Notes: generated from the sequence alone by a model not told the origin. Positions 48,948-59,476 are shown, counted from the first letter of the stretch. The stretch: DNA of 64,000 bases from Chloroflexota bacterium (GCA_011523705.1 WTGC01000004.1:229974-293973), one strand, 5' to 3'. A program made the numbers and translations.

Positions 48948-50188
48948 CACAGCCATTCGCGCAGGGCGGCTAAGCCTTCGAGCATTTTGGCCGCGTGTTC
49001 GGTCACGTTCGCTTCAATCCGGTCCACATCCCGAAGCGCGGCGTCGCCATCAAAGTCAACATAAGCCAGGCGCGCCGTAAATGATAGGGCTGGCATGCCA
49101 AATGCCCCGCCTGGTAATAGAGCTACACCGGTTTCTGCCAGCAGCCGGTCGCAAAGCTGGCTGTCACTGCGAATCCCGCGCTCCACAAGCCGATCTGAAA
49201 AGGGACTGAAGTCCAGCAGCAGGTAGAAACCGCCTTGCGGAGCATGCACGCAAATGCCAGCCTTGAGCAAGGCACGGTGTACAGCCGAGCCGATGGCGCG
49301 CAATATCCGCCGCTGCGCCGCCAGAAAGCCATGCAGCTCAGCATCGAGTTCGTAGGCAGCGAGCGCGGCGACTTGAATAGGCGCCGGGGCGCAGGAATAG
49401 GTCTCTGAGCCGAGGCCAATCAGCGCGTCGCGCAGAGCGGTCGGCGCGTCAGGCGGCAGGATCAAAGCGCCCAATCGCCAGCCACCGGCGCCACACCACT
49501 TGGACAAACCGGTCGTCACCAGCGTTCGCTCCGGATAGAGGCGCGCCAGGGAAACATGCTGCCCGCGGTGATCCAGCAGCCCGTAGATCTCGTCGGCAAT
49601 TACCCAGACGCCATGCCGGCGCAGAACGGCTGTCAATGCCTCCAGCTCCTCAGTGCTGTAGGTCAAGCCGTCGGGATTGCCCGGATAGTTCAGTACCATC
49701 AATTTGTGGCAATCCGCCCCGCGGTGGCGCAGCATGACGTGCTCGAGGTCTTCTGGCGCTACCCGCCAGCGCCCGTCGAATGAAGTCGGAATGCCGACGG
49801 TCTTGTGACCGGCTAGGCGAGCTTGGGGCGCATAGGACACCCAAGACGGTCCCGGAATGGTTACTTCCGCTGGTTGGAAGGCGCGCATGATGTTGTGCAG
49901 CAGGGGCTTGCTGCCCGGCGCGATGAGAACTTGATTAGGCTGAATCGGATAGCCATCGACCTCATGATGAAAAGCGGCGACTTTCTCGCGCAGCTCCGGC
50001 ATTCCCGCTACCGCGGTGTAATCTGTGCGATGGGCGGCATGGCGCAAAGCCTCGTGCACACGGCGCGGCGGTGGGAAGGGCGACTCGCCAAAGCCAAAGC
50101 GGTACACGCGGCGCCCGGCAGCGGCCAGGGCGCTAGACTTTTCATTCAGGGAAAGCGTTCCCGATTTGGCGACCTTGACAAATGCCAT
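48944..50188 (-). CDS. pyridoxal-phosphate aminotransferase class I/II
   Basis: 414 aa; NYPGNPDGLTYS, VIADEIYGLLDH, VTTGLSKWCGAGGWRLGALI (PLP Lys). Confidence 0.93.
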   Translation of the reverse strand: MAFVKVAKSGTLSLNEKSSALAAAGRRVYRFGFGESPFPPPRRVHEALRHAAHRTDYTAVAGMPELREKVAAFHHEVDGYPIQPNQVLIAPGSKPLLHNIMRAFQPAEVTIPGPSWVSYAPQARLAGHKTVGIPTSFDGRWRVAPEDLEHVMLRHRGADCHKLMVLNYPGNPDGLTYSTEELEALTAVLRRHGVWVIADEIYGLLDHRGQHVSLARLYPERTLVTTGLSKWCGAGGWRLGALILPPDAPTALRDALIGLGSETYSCAPAPIQVAALAAYELDAELHGFLAAQRRILRAIGSAVHRALLKAGICVHAPQGGFYLLLDFSPFSDRLVERGIRSDSQLCDRLLAETGVALLPGGAFGMPALSFTARLAYVDFDGDAALRDVDRIEANVTEHAAKMLEGLAALREWLC

Positions 50189-50290
50189 GGCACCCCCCAG
50201 TCGTCACCAATTGACTCCGCTGCCTATGGCGCTGAATTGTACCCGGTCCGCAGCGCCTTTGACAGAAGCGCGCCAAGCTGCATAATCACA

Positions 50291-51916
50291 ATGCGCCGAA
50301 ATGACATAGGAATGCCGATGACGATGACAGTGGCGGATTTCTTTGCCAACCAACTCGCCAAAGCGGGCGTCGTTCGCGTCTATGGCTTGCCGGGCGGCGA
50401 AAATGTCGAAATCCTGGACGCGATCCGCCACCGGGCGATCGACTTCATCCTGGTCAAGAATGAGAGCAGCGCTTGCTTCATGGCCGCCACTGAAGCGCGC
50501 CTGACCGGGGTCATCGGCGTCGCGCTGACCACGCTCGGTCCCGGCGCAGCCAATGCTTACGCCGGGCTGGCGCACGCCTATCTTGACCGAGCGCCTGTAC
50601 TGCTCATCACCGCGGCGAACGATCCAGAGGTGATCGGCAAGCACAGCCACCAAGTCATCGATTTGAGCGCCGTCTTTAAGCCAGTCTGCAAGCTCAGCGC
50701 CGAGCTGACTGTCAACAACGCCGCCGGCACGATAAGGCGAGCGCTGGCGCTGGCAAAGGCAGAACGCCCGGGACCCGCGCACATCAGCATCCACAATCGC
50801 ATCGCCGCGCAAGCTATCGCCGCTGGAAGTCCGGTTCAAGCGCCCCAGCACGAAAGCTTGGTAGATGCAACCGACATAAATTTGGCGCGCAACCTGCTCG
50901 CGGACAAAGCGAAACCAGTCATTATCGTCGGGCTGGGCTTGGCGCCGAGCCGCCCCTACCAGCAGATCCGCCATCTCGCCGAGTCGCTGGGCGCGCCAGT
51001 GATTGACACGCCGAAGAGCAAAGGCGCGCTATCATCCGATCACCCGCTCTTCGCCTGCACCATCGGCTTGACTCGCGACGATCCGGTCTACCAGCTCCTC
51101 GACGAAGCTGACTCCATAGTCGCCATCGGCTTTGACGTGGTTGAGTTGGTCAAGCCCTGGGAATACGCGAAGCCACTCATCTGGATCGGGGAATGGCCGA
51201 ATCATGATCCGCAGATCGCCTGCGAGCTGGAGCTGGTCGGGAATGTCGCTGAAATCCTGGATGAAATTGGATCAACAGAAGCGAACGCGGCGCCCGATTG
51301 GGGCGCTGCAAGGGTGAGGCGCTTCCGCGCGGAGCTCGCCGGGCGTCCGCTGCCGACGCCCGCGGAAGGCCGTATTCTCCCGCAAACTTTTTTGGAATCC
51401 CTGCGAGATAACAGCCCGGACGATATCATACTGACCACTGATGTGGGCTCGCACAAGATATTCGCCGCCCTGGAATGGGCTGCGCGCGTTCCGAATCGCT
51501 ACTTCGTGTCCAACGGGCTGTCGGCGATGGGCTTCGGCTTGAGCAGCGCGATCGCCGCGGCTGAGATCAGCGGAGAGCCGGTCGTCTGCGTCACCGGCGA
51601 CGCCGGGCTGGCCATGGCGCTGGGCGAGCTGGGATTGCTGGCCGAGCGGCAGCTGCCGGTGCTGATCGCGCTGATGAATGACGCGGCGCTGGATCTGATT
51701 CGCTCGGCTCAAGTTCGGCGGGGACGCCCAGTCTTCGGTACCGTATTTGCCAACCCCGACTACGAATACATCGCGAGAGCTTATGGCAATGGGTATCACA
51801 AAGTCACGTCTCGCGAGGAGTGTGACGCGGCCATCCGCGCTGGACTTGCCTCCAAATCGCCGATGATCATCGATGTGATGATTGATCCGATTGGTTATCC
51901 GACTACGGCGCGCTAG
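50291..51916 (+). CDS. thiamine-pyrophosphate enzyme (acetolactate synthase large-subunit-like)
   Basis: MTVADFFANQLAKAGVVRVYGLPGGENVEILDA, TTLGPGAANAYAGLAHAYLDRAPVLLITA, FGLSSAIAAAEISGEPVVCVTGDAGLAMALGELGLLAERQLPVLIALMND. Exact substrate not assignable. Confidence 0.88.
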   Translation: MRRNDIGMPMTMTVADFFANQLAKAGVVRVYGLPGGENVEILDAIRHRAIDFILVKNESSACFMAATEARLTGVIGVALTTLGPGAANAYAGLAHAYLDRAPVLLITAANDPEVIGKHSHQVIDLSAVFKPVCKLSAELTVNNAAGTIRRALALAKAERPGPAHISIHNRIAAQAIAAGSPVQAPQHESLVDATDINLARNLLADKAKPVIIVGLGLAPSRPYQQIRHLAESLGAPVIDTPKSKGALSSDHPLFACTIGLTRDDPVYQLLDEADSIVAIGFDVVELVKPWEYAKPLIWIGEWPNHDPQIACELELVGNVAEILDEIGSTEANAAPDWGAARVRRFRAELAGRPLPTPAEGRILPQTFLESLRDNSPDDIILTTDVGSHKIFAALEWAARVPNRYFVSNGLSAMGFGLSSAIAAAEISGEPVVCVTGDAGLAMALGELGLLAERQLPVLIALMNDAALDLIRSAQVRRGRPVFGTVFANPDYEYIARAYGNGYHKVTSREECDAAIRAGLASKSPMIIDVMIDPIGYPTTAR

Positions 51917-51984
51917 CCAAGGCGGCGTTTCAGGTCCAGCGCTCCAACTTATTATTGCCACAGAAAGCGCCAAGTTGGAGGATG

Positions 51985-52042
51985 GTAGGGGGCGAGGTTG
52001 GGATTTGCGGGCGGAAACGGGCGACCAAAGACTCGCCTCTAC
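51985..52042. repeat. GTAGGGGCGA-family imperfect palindromic element
   Basis: GTAGGGGGCGAG ... ACTCGCCTCTAC arms. Confidence 0.55.
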
Positions 52043-53607
52043 AGATCCCAGAATGCCAGGCGCGCGAATGTGAACAGCGCGACGAAGAGCACCGGTATCA
52101 ATCCCAGCAACAGCATGCGCCGAATGACCGGACCCTCCTGCCCGCCCAGCCCGACCGTGCTGCAGCCGACGATGATCTTGGCGGGCGCCAGAACGCTGCC
52201 TAGCGAGGCGCCCGCCGTCTGCCCGGCGAGAATGACGGGTACGCTCAAAGCCAAGAGCGTCGCCGTTTCCTGCTGCAAGGCGCCAAAGACCACATTGGAA
52301 TTGGCGTTGCTGCCGGTCATGAATGCGCCCAGCGTCCCGATGAAGGGCGCGAACAAGGGATAGATGTCGGCGTCGAAAGTCTCGCTGATGCCGCGCGCGA
52401 TGATCTGGGTCATGCCGGTGTGCGTCATTAGCGACGCCATCGCCACCAGAGCCAGTATCGATATGGTCGATTTCAGCGCTGACTGCCGCACCTTGGTCCA
52501 GATGTCGCGCCATACCGTCGGACTGTGGTACGAGCCGGCGGCGCGATAAAGGAGAAAAGCGAGCAAGCCGGCATAAAACAGAATAGCGCCCGCGTGGCCA
52601 AACACACTGATCGCGCGGCCCGTCTCGGCCGGTACAGTCCAGCCAAGTCTGGTCGCGACGGCCGGAAACTCGAGCCGAATGATGACGCCGTCCATCAACT
52701 GTTCAATCGGCTCAATCAGGTTGACCGAAAATGCCAACAGCAGCAAGATGACATACGCCGCCAGCGCCAGGACGAGGCTGCGTCCGCTGTCGTCACTCGC
52801 AGCATTTTCGCGCTTGACGCCCCCCTGGTGAAGCGGCGACAACACATAAATCACGCCGACGAGAGCGCCAGCCAGCGCGCCCGATGTCGAGCCCAGGGTC
52901 CAGATGCCATTGGTGGCGATCCACCACTGCGTCAATCCCATCGCCGCGCCAACGATGAGCAGCATGGGTATCGAGCGCAGGAATCCCATCCAACCGGCGC
53001 TGACAAAAGCGACCAGCGCGCCGCTGATCAAGCAGGAAAAACCAAGAATCAAAGCGGCGTCGTGCGCCAGCGCTTCGCCCGGCAGGCCGGTGACGGCGGT
53101 TAAGGCGACGAATGATGTGCCCAGTGAGCCGAATGTCACCGCCCAGCCGTGGCCGAGCGAAGCCATGATCACTGATTGAGTCGCCGTGTAGCCCAAGCCT
53201 ACGAGCAACGGCGCGACCACCGCTATCGGTACGCCAAAGCCGCCGACCCCTTGAATCAGCGATACGAAGATCCAGCTGATGAGCAAGCTCTGCGCGGCGC
53301 GGTCGGCTGTGAGGCGCTGCAGGTTGCGGCCGATCAAGCCCACGGCGCCCGATTCATTGGTAACGTTGTAAAAGAAAAGCGCCATCCAAACGATGTAGAG
53401 CACGTCAATCGCCAGCAGCACCGACTTGCCAATTGCCACCAGCGCCAGATTCGCGTCGCCGCCAAATGCCGTCAGCGCCAGCGCCAGCGCCATCAGAAAG
53501 CCGGCGGTACCGGCTTTGCCGCCGCCCCAGCCCGCGCCCACCATCAGAACCAGCACAGTCAGCACGGGAGATAGCGCCAAAAGCCAATTGACGAGATTCA
53601 AGTCCAA
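52039..53607 (-). CDS. L-lactate permease family transporter
   Basis: 522 aa; SWIFVSLIQGVGGFGVPIAVVAPLLVGLGY, HGWAVTFGSLGTSF, TGSNANSNVVFGALQQETA. Confidence 0.92.
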   Translation of the reverse strand: MDLNLVNWLLALSPVLTVLVLMVGAGWGGGKAGTAGFLMALALALTAFGGDANLALVAIGKSVLLAIDVLYIVWMALFFYNVTNESGAVGLIGRNLQRLTADRAAQSLLISWIFVSLIQGVGGFGVPIAVVAPLLVGLGYTATQSVIMASLGHGWAVTFGSLGTSFVALTAVTGLPGEALAHDAALILGFSCLISGALVAFVSAGWMGFLRSIPMLLIVGAAMGLTQWWIATNGIWTLGSTSGALAGALVGVIYVLSPLHQGGVKRENAASDDSGRSLVLALAAYVILLLLAFSVNLIEPIEQLMDGVIIRLEFPAVATRLGWTVPAETGRAISVFGHAGAILFYAGLLAFLLYRAAGSYHSPTVWRDIWTKVRQSALKSTISILALVAMASLMTHTGMTQIIARGISETFDADIYPLFAPFIGTLGAFMTGSNANSNVVFGALQQETATLLALSVPVILAGQTAGASLGSVLAPAKIIVGCSTVGLGGQEGPVIRRMLLLGLIPVLFVALFTFARLAFWDL

Positions 53608-53678
53608 GTCAATTCTCCCGCGCCATGGCCTGTGGTGGCGAGACTTGTCGCGCCATTACAGTTTTTGCCCAGATCGAC

Positions 53679-53742
53679 GGGCGACCCAAGGGTCGCCCCT
53701 ACAGAAATCGTCTAGTTAGGCGGGCGACTCGCCAAGTCGCCC
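53679..53742. repeat. two adjacent palindromic hairpins of the GTAGGGGCGA family
   Basis: GGGCGACCC-AA-GGGTCGCCC (53679-53698) and GGGCGACT-CGCCA-AGTCGCCC (53722-53742). Confidence 0.7.
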
Positions 53743-55161
53743 CTATGGAATACAAATTGGAGGTTTCTTCTGATAAAAGCGCGTCGCTTCCTGGAAGGCG
53801 TAAGCCAGCTGAAGCACGGCGAAATCGCTGCGCGGTCGCCCCACAATCTGCAAGCCCACTGGCAAGCCATCGTCCGTGAAGCCGCAAGGCACTGAAATTG
53901 CCGGCAATTCGGTCACCGTGATGAAGGCGCAGCTCATCATCCAGTCAATATAGGTCTCCATCGCTACGCCGTTGATCTGCGTCGGATATTCCCACTCCAG
54001 GAGGAATGGCGGCACCTGCACCGTCGGCAGCAGCAGGAATTCGTACGAATCGAGAAACTCACGCACTCGATGAAAGAGTTCCGTTCGCTTGACTTCAATT
54101 CGGCTGATGTCTGCGCCAGACAAGCCCCGGCCCCGCGCCACATTCCAGCGGATCGTCTCTTTGAACTGCTCCTCGCCGAATTCAGCGAAGCGCTCGGCAA
54201 AGCTTAACTCAAAGGACCAGGCGCGCAGCGTTTGGAAAATGTCATAGGCATCGCGGAATTCCGGCGCCGCCCCTTCTAGCTGACAGCCAAGGTCGCTGAA
54301 TACCGGCAACTGTTTATCAATCGTCTCGGTAACCTGCGGGTCGACCGGCAGCTCGCCCAAGTCGGGGCTGTAGGCAATCTTCACATTCGTGAAGTCTCGT
54401 CCCAGGTCATCGGCAAAGAGAGAGGGCGACGCTTCCAGCGAGATTGGCGCGCGCGGGTCGTAGCCGGCGATCGCCTGCAGCATGAGCCCCACATCTTGCA
54501 CCGTACGCCCCATCGGTCCGTCGACGCTGAGGCGCGCCCAAGCCATCGACGCGGGATATTTTGGCACGCGACCTGGCGATGGCCGAAAACCGACCACATT
54601 GCAGAAACTGGCGGGATTACGCAGCGAGCCACCTAAATCGCTGCCATCGGCAATTGGTATCATGCCAGCGGCTAGCGCCACCGCTGCCCCGCCGCTGCTG
54701 CCGCCGCAAGTTCGGCTCAAGTCATAAGGATTGCGCGTGGCGCCAAAGACGCGATTGAAAGTATGAGAGCCGGCGCCAAACTCCGGCACATTGGTTTTGC
54801 CCAGCGTGATGCAGCCAGCCGCCTTCAAACGCGCGATGATGAGATCATCCGACTCCGGAATATAATCGCGGTACACGGGCGAACCCATCGTCGTGCGGAT
54901 GCCTTTGGTTTCGTTGGCATCCTTGTGCGCGATCGGCAAACCATGCAAGAGGCCCAGTTCTTCGCCGCGCGCCTGCTTGTCGTCGGCTTTGCGCGCCAGC
55001 TCCAGCGCCATCTCCGGCAGGTAGGTAACGATGGCGTTCAACTCCGGGTTTACCGCGTCGATTTGCTCCAGGTGCGCGCGCAGCACTTCCGTCGCGGAGA
55101 CCTCACCGCGCTTGATCAGCGCCGCCAGTTCAACCGCGGTCTTCCATACGAGATCGCTCAT
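53743..55161 (-). CDS. amidase (amidase signature family)
   Basis: 472 aa; GLPIAHKDANETKGIRTTMGS, CGGSSGGAAVALAAGMIPIADGSDLGGSLRNPASFCNVVG. Confidence 0.94.
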   Translation of the reverse strand: MSDLVWKTAVELAALIKRGEVSATEVLRAHLEQIDAVNPELNAIVTYLPEMALELARKADDKQARGEELGLLHGLPIAHKDANETKGIRTTMGSPVYRDYIPESDDLIIARLKAAGCITLGKTNVPEFGAGSHTFNRVFGATRNPYDLSRTCGGSSGGAAVALAAGMIPIADGSDLGGSLRNPASFCNVVGFRPSPGRVPKYPASMAWARLSVDGPMGRTVQDVGLMLQAIAGYDPRAPISLEASPSLFADDLGRDFTNVKIAYSPDLGELPVDPQVTETIDKQLPVFSDLGCQLEGAAPEFRDAYDIFQTLRAWSFELSFAERFAEFGEEQFKETIRWNVARGRGLSGADISRIEVKRTELFHRVREFLDSYEFLLLPTVQVPPFLLEWEYPTQINGVAMETYIDWMMSCAFITVTELPAISVPCGFTDDGLPVGLQIVGRPRSDFAVLQLAYAFQEATRFYQKKPPICIP

Positions 55162-55167
55162 ATTGCT

Positions 55168-55920
55168 TTAGCCTCGCCCGATATACGGCATGCCGTTCGC
55201 CATGACGGTAATGAAGGGCACGTTGACCGTGACCGGCAGATTCGCCATATACACCACGGCGTCGGCCACGTGGCACGCGTCGATTTGCGGTTCGACGGCG
55301 GCTGCGCCTTTCGTTCGCTCAAGCTTGCTTTGCATGCGCTCTGACATTTCTGTTCGCGCGTTTCCGATGTCTATCTGACCGCAAGCGATATTAAAAGCGC
55401 GCCCATCAAGCGATGCGGATTTGGTCAATCCACTCATTGCGTGTTTGGACGCGGTGTAGGCGACTGAATTCGGTCTGGGCACATGTGCCGATATCGACCC
55501 GTTGTTGATGATGCGTCCGCCCTGTGGGTCTTGCGATTTCATCATTCGGAAGGCTTCTTGCAGGCACCAGAAGGCGCCCGTCAGATTCACATCAATCACG
55601 CTCTTCCATTGCTCCGCCGTCAAATCTTCGAGCGAGATCGCCGGCGCGTTCATGCCCGCATTGTTGAAGAGCAGATCCAGCCGCCCAAAACGGCTCTTGA
55701 CCGCGGCGAAAAGTGACGAGACCGCCAACCGATCGCTGACATCAGTGGGCAAGACCAGCGCGCGATCATCGCTGACATTGGCCATGTCGACTGTCTCATG
55801 CAGCGCCTCTTCACGTCGCCCAGCCAGCGCCAGCGAATAGCCGGCCTCCCAAAGGGCCAGCGCCGATACGCGCCCAATGCCGGAACCCGCTCCTGTGATC
55901 AGTCCAATCCGCCGCGCCAT
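55168..55920 (-). CDS. short-chain dehydrogenase/reductase
   Basis: [46 protein letters not shown] (YxxxK). Start MARRIGLI chosen. Confidence 0.92.
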   Translation of the reverse strand: MARRIGLITGAGSGIGRVSALALWEAGYSLALAGRREEALHETVDMANVSDDRALVLPTDVSDRLAVSSLFAAVKSRFGRLDLLFNNAGMNAPAISLEDLTAEQWKSVIDVNLTGAFWCLQEAFRMMKSQDPQGGRIINNGSISAHVPRPNSVAYTASKHAMSGLTKSASLDGRAFNIACGQIDIGNARTEMSERMQSKLERTKGAAAVEPQIDACHVADAVVYMANLPVTVNVPFITVMANGMPYIGRG

Positions 55921-56035
55921 CGCATCTCCTCGCCAATCCAAGCCGCGCCAAGTGTACGCCCCTTGTCAATTCGTGACAAGTCGAATTCGATGCGCTACCA
56001 TTTGTCTCGCTGAAGTCAGCGAAGGGACAAAAGAC

Positions 56036-56827
56036 ATGAGAATCGCTTGCTGCATTTGGGCGCTGAGCGATTCCGAAACCGATGTGCTGCGCCAGGTTCG
56101 TGATATCGGCTTCGACACGATCGACATCCAGCCGACGCAGCAGCGGTCGCTGGAAAGCCGTCTCCTGGCGCAAGAGCTTGGCTTGCGCGTCTCCTGCGTC
56201 GGCGCTTCCTTCGGCACACCGGACGGCGCCGCCCTAGATCATGCTGAACCAGGCGGCTTCCAAAGCGCAATCGACCACGCCATCTCGGCGATTCAGCACG
56301 GCGCCGAGATCGGCGCTGATACCGTTTATGTCATACCAAGCGCCAACGATGATCCCGCTGCCCTTTCGCGCTATCGCCGTTCAATCTCGCTACTGGCGGA
56401 TGCAGCAGCTGAACGGGAAATCAAACTAGCTGTCGAGCACTTTCCCGGAACTGCGCTGCCCACCGCTCAAGACACATTGGCATTCATCCGCCAGGTGAAT
56501 CACGAGAATCTATACCTGCTCTACGACAGCGGGCATATTCAGATGTCGGGCGAAGATCCGGCAGCGGTCATCGCCAATGCGGGCGACAGGCTGGGATATA
56601 TTCACCTCGACGACAACGATGGCATCAACGACCTGCATTGGCCGCTGCTCGAGGGCGTGATGACCGACGAATCGTTACTCGCGACCTTGCGCGCGCTCGA
56701 TGCGGTTGGCTACGAAGGGGCATTGAGCCTGGAATTGAGCTCGGCGCTGGCGAATCCAGCACGAGCGCTGCGAGAAAGCCGCGATGTATTGCTGCGCGCC
56801 ACCCATCACGCCTGGCTGGCGCCCTAG
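56036..56827 (+). CDS. sugar phosphate isomerase/epimerase (xylose isomerase-like TIM barrel)
   Basis: MRIACCIWALSDSETDVLRQVRDIGFDTIDIQP, LYDSGHIQMSGEDPAAVIANAGDRLGYIHLDDNDG. Confidence 0.85.
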   Translation: MRIACCIWALSDSETDVLRQVRDIGFDTIDIQPTQQRSLESRLLAQELGLRVSCVGASFGTPDGAALDHAEPGGFQSAIDHAISAIQHGAEIGADTVYVIPSANDDPAALSRYRRSISLLADAAAEREIKLAVEHFPGTALPTAQDTLAFIRQVNHENLYLLYDSGHIQMSGEDPAAVIANAGDRLGYIHLDDNDGINDLHWPLLEGVMTDESLLATLRALDAVGYEGALSLELSSALANPARALRESRDVLLRATHHAWLAP

Positions 56828-57100
56828 GCAGTTAGTTCTTTGTTGCAGACGCGGCAAAAAATCATTATATTAGGCGCTGGTTTTTTCGGCGGCGGCTCAA
56901 TTGCTCGTCTTTGCACAAGCCTAAATCGCCGTCCGCCGCAGATTATCAGCGTTGATCTTGCCTTTTCTGACAATCAATGGCGAGGAGCTTCAGGGTGTAG
57001 CCAAGTCTGCAATCATCGGTCTCACCAGCCTGATGGCAAACGGCATCTCTTGCATATGACAATCTCTTTTGACCGATTCCGCTAATGAAAGGACAATCTC

Positions 57101-58429
57101 GTGTTTAGGAAACGCACACTTCTTCTGGCAATTTTGGCAGTCGTCCTTGCGCTTGTGCCGCTCTCCCTGACGGCGACGGCGCAGAACCCGGACTGTGAAG
57201 GCGATGTGACGCTGACTTATTGGCATCACTGGGGCGGCAACCGCATCCCGCTGCAAGAACATCAAGTCGCCGCTTTTGAAGATGCCCACCCCGGCATCTG
57301 CGTCGACAACGTCTTCTTGCCTTGGGACAACCGCCTTCAGAATCTGCTGGCCGCCATTGCCGCCGGCAACCCGCCCGATGTAACCATGTTTGGGCGGCAA
57401 GACCTGCCCTTCTTCGCCGCGACCGAATCCATCATTCCGCTGGACGATTACATGGCTGCCGATGGCGTCGACCCGGCCATTTTCCACTCTTCGGAATTTG
57501 CCGGCACCCAGTTCAATGGCAAGACCTGGCTGCTGCCGCTGCCCGGCGGTGGCGCTTACAACATCGTCTGGTACAACACCGACCACTTCGCCGAAGCTGG
57601 CATCGAGAGCTTCCCCCAAACCTGGGACGAAATGCTTGATGTGGCGGAGAAGCTGCGCGTAGGCGATGGCGAATTCCTGGAGCGCATCGGCTTGAACGCG
57701 CAATCGACCAGTGGCGCTGGCGCATTCTTGACCTGGCTGAATGCCAATGGCGGCGACTGGATCACACCGGACCTGCGCACCATCACCATCAACAACGAGC
57801 AGGGCGCGCAAGCCCTCGAGTTCATGCAGGCGATGGCCGAGATCAATTACGGCATCGAAGAAGTGAACGCCTTCTGGGAGATGGCGGGCGAATTTGACCA
57901 GGGTCCGCTGATCCATGGTCTGGTGTCGATGGAGATCAACGGCTCCTGGACGCTGTTCCAGGTGGAAGCGCACGCCGAGAATCTCAACTACGATGTCGCG
58001 CCGATTCCCTACGGACCAAATGGCAGCGCCGACCGCCGCGGCAACGCCCATGGCGGCTGGGGTTACATGGTGCCGAAGAACGCCGCGCACCCGGATGAAG
58101 CCTGGAAGCTGGTCAAGTGGCTGACGACCGAGGTCGAAGGCGACGGCGCTTGCTGGTTCATCCAGCAGCAGCAGCGCCCCTCGCCGCTGGTCGAGTGCAA
58201 CGGTTACGAAAAGGATGGCCTAGTGCATCCGCGGGCGGAAGCGCTGCTGGGCGTTGCCGCGCTGGATTACCTGGTGCCCGTCTCGCCAGTGCAGCCCGAA
58301 GCGACGCAAATCATCAACCGCATGGTGGAAGACGTGCTTTTCGGCGACAGTTCAATCGAAGACGCCTTGGCCAGCGCCGAGGCGGAAATCCAGGAGCTGC
58401 TCGACGCGTTCTGGGAAGAATACGGCTAG
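57101..58429 (+). CDS. ABC transporter sugar-binding protein (family 1)
   Basis: 442 aa; signal peptide, VTLTYWHHWGGNRIPLQEHQVAAFEDAHPGICVDNVFLPWDNRLQNLLAAIAAGNPPDV; GTG start with AAAGGA upstream. Confidence 0.93.
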   Translation: MFRKRTLLLAILAVVLALVPLSLTATAQNPDCEGDVTLTYWHHWGGNRIPLQEHQVAAFEDAHPGICVDNVFLPWDNRLQNLLAAIAAGNPPDVTMFGRQDLPFFAATESIIPLDDYMAADGVDPAIFHSSEFAGTQFNGKTWLLPLPGGGAYNIVWYNTDHFAEAGIESFPQTWDEMLDVAEKLRVGDGEFLERIGLNAQSTSGAGAFLTWLNANGGDWITPDLRTITINNEQGAQALEFMQAMAEINYGIEEVNAFWEMAGEFDQGPLIHGLVSMEINGSWTLFQVEAHAENLNYDVAPIPYGPNGSADRRGNAHGGWGYMVPKNAAHPDEAWKLVKWLTTEVEGDGACWFIQQQQRPSPLVECNGYEKDGLVHPRAEALLGVAALDYLVPVSPVQPEATQIINRMVEDVLFGDSSIEDALASAEAEIQELLDAFWEEYG

Positions 58430-58508
58430 AGCTATCTGAATTTGAAATTGGGGCATCCTCCGGTGCCCCAACCTACCTTCCCCAAAATTTCGGTCCGAGA
58501 GCGAAATA

Positions 58509-59471
58509 ATGGCAACAGCATTTGGCTCGCAATTCAGCGCCTTGCGCGGGCGAAGACGAGAACGCTGGAGCGATTTCTCGCCCATGCGGAAGCGCGAAGC
58601 CAAGTTCGGCTTTCTCTTCATCGCCCCATGGTTCATCGGCGTGCTGCTTTTTGCGCTCTTTCCCTTTATCGCCTCCTTTGTATTGAGCTTCACCAAATAC
58701 AATATCGTTGCGCCGCCGGAATGGGTCGGCATTGAGCATTATGAGCACATCTTCACCGATGACCCGCTCTTTCTTAAGTCGCTTAAAAACACCGCCGTCT
58801 ACGTTGGAGGCTCGGTCGCGATCCGCATTGTGTTGGGCTTTGGGCTGGCGCTACTGCTGAACACCAAGGTTCGTTTTCTCGGCTTATGGCGTACGCTCTT
58901 CTACGTGCCTTCGGTCGTGCCAATCGTCGCGCTGTCGATTGTCTGGCTTTACGTGCTGAACGCCCGCGCCGGCTTGCTCAACTGGTTCCTGGGATTCTTC
59001 GGCATATCGCGCATCCGCTGGTTCGCCGACCCCGATTTCGCCATGCTCGCCTTTCTGATCATGAGCACGACCTGGGTCGGTGTGACGATGGTGATCTTCC
59101 TGGCTGGCTTGCAGGGCATCCCGGAGGAGTACTACGACGCGGCAAAGATTGACGGCGCCAACATGGCGCAGCGCTTATGGCGCGTCACCATTCCATTGAT
59201 GACGCCCACGATTTATCTCAACGTCCTCATCAATATCATCGGGGCGTTTCAAGTCTTCACGCAGGTCTTCATTATGACCGGCGGCGCCCCGCGCGATGCG
59301 ACGCGAACTTATGTCTTGCATCTCTTTGACCACGCATTCCAATACCTCCCGCCACAGATGGGGTATTCTTCGGCGCTCGCCTGGATCCTTTTCATGATCA
59401 TTTTCGCCTTCACCGCGGTCATCGTCGCCTCATCGCAGCGCTGGGTCTTTTATCAAGGCGGGGAGGAATAG
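58509..59471 (+). CDS. sugar ABC transporter permease (MalF-type)
   Basis: 320 aa; EEYYDAAKIDGANMAQRLWRVTIPLMTPTIYLNVLI EAA loop. Confidence 0.95.
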   Translation: MATAFGSQFSALRGRRRERWSDFSPMRKREAKFGFLFIAPWFIGVLLFALFPFIASFVLSFTKYNIVAPPEWVGIEHYEHIFTDDPLFLKSLKNTAVYVGGSVAIRIVLGFGLALLLNTKVRFLGLWRTLFYVPSVVPIVALSIVWLYVLNARAGLLNWFLGFFGISRIRWFADPDFAMLAFLIMSTTWVGVTMVIFLAGLQGIPEEYYDAAKIDGANMAQRLWRVTIPLMTPTIYLNVLINIIGAFQVFTQVFIMTGGAPRDATRTYVLHLFDHAFQYLPPQMGYSSALAWILFMIIFAFTAVIVASSQRWVFYQGGEE

Positions 59472-59476
59472 CAGCG

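Noticed and set aside
49823-50290. Long N-terminal extension of the TPP enzyme ORF (697 aa)
   Set aside because: The extra 156 residues are antisense to the aminotransferase; family N-terminus begins at MTVADFFANQLAKAG, so the start was moved to about 50291.
51272-52513. 413-aa minus-strand ORF
   Set aside because: Spans an intergenic repeat and overlaps two well-supported genes out of frame.
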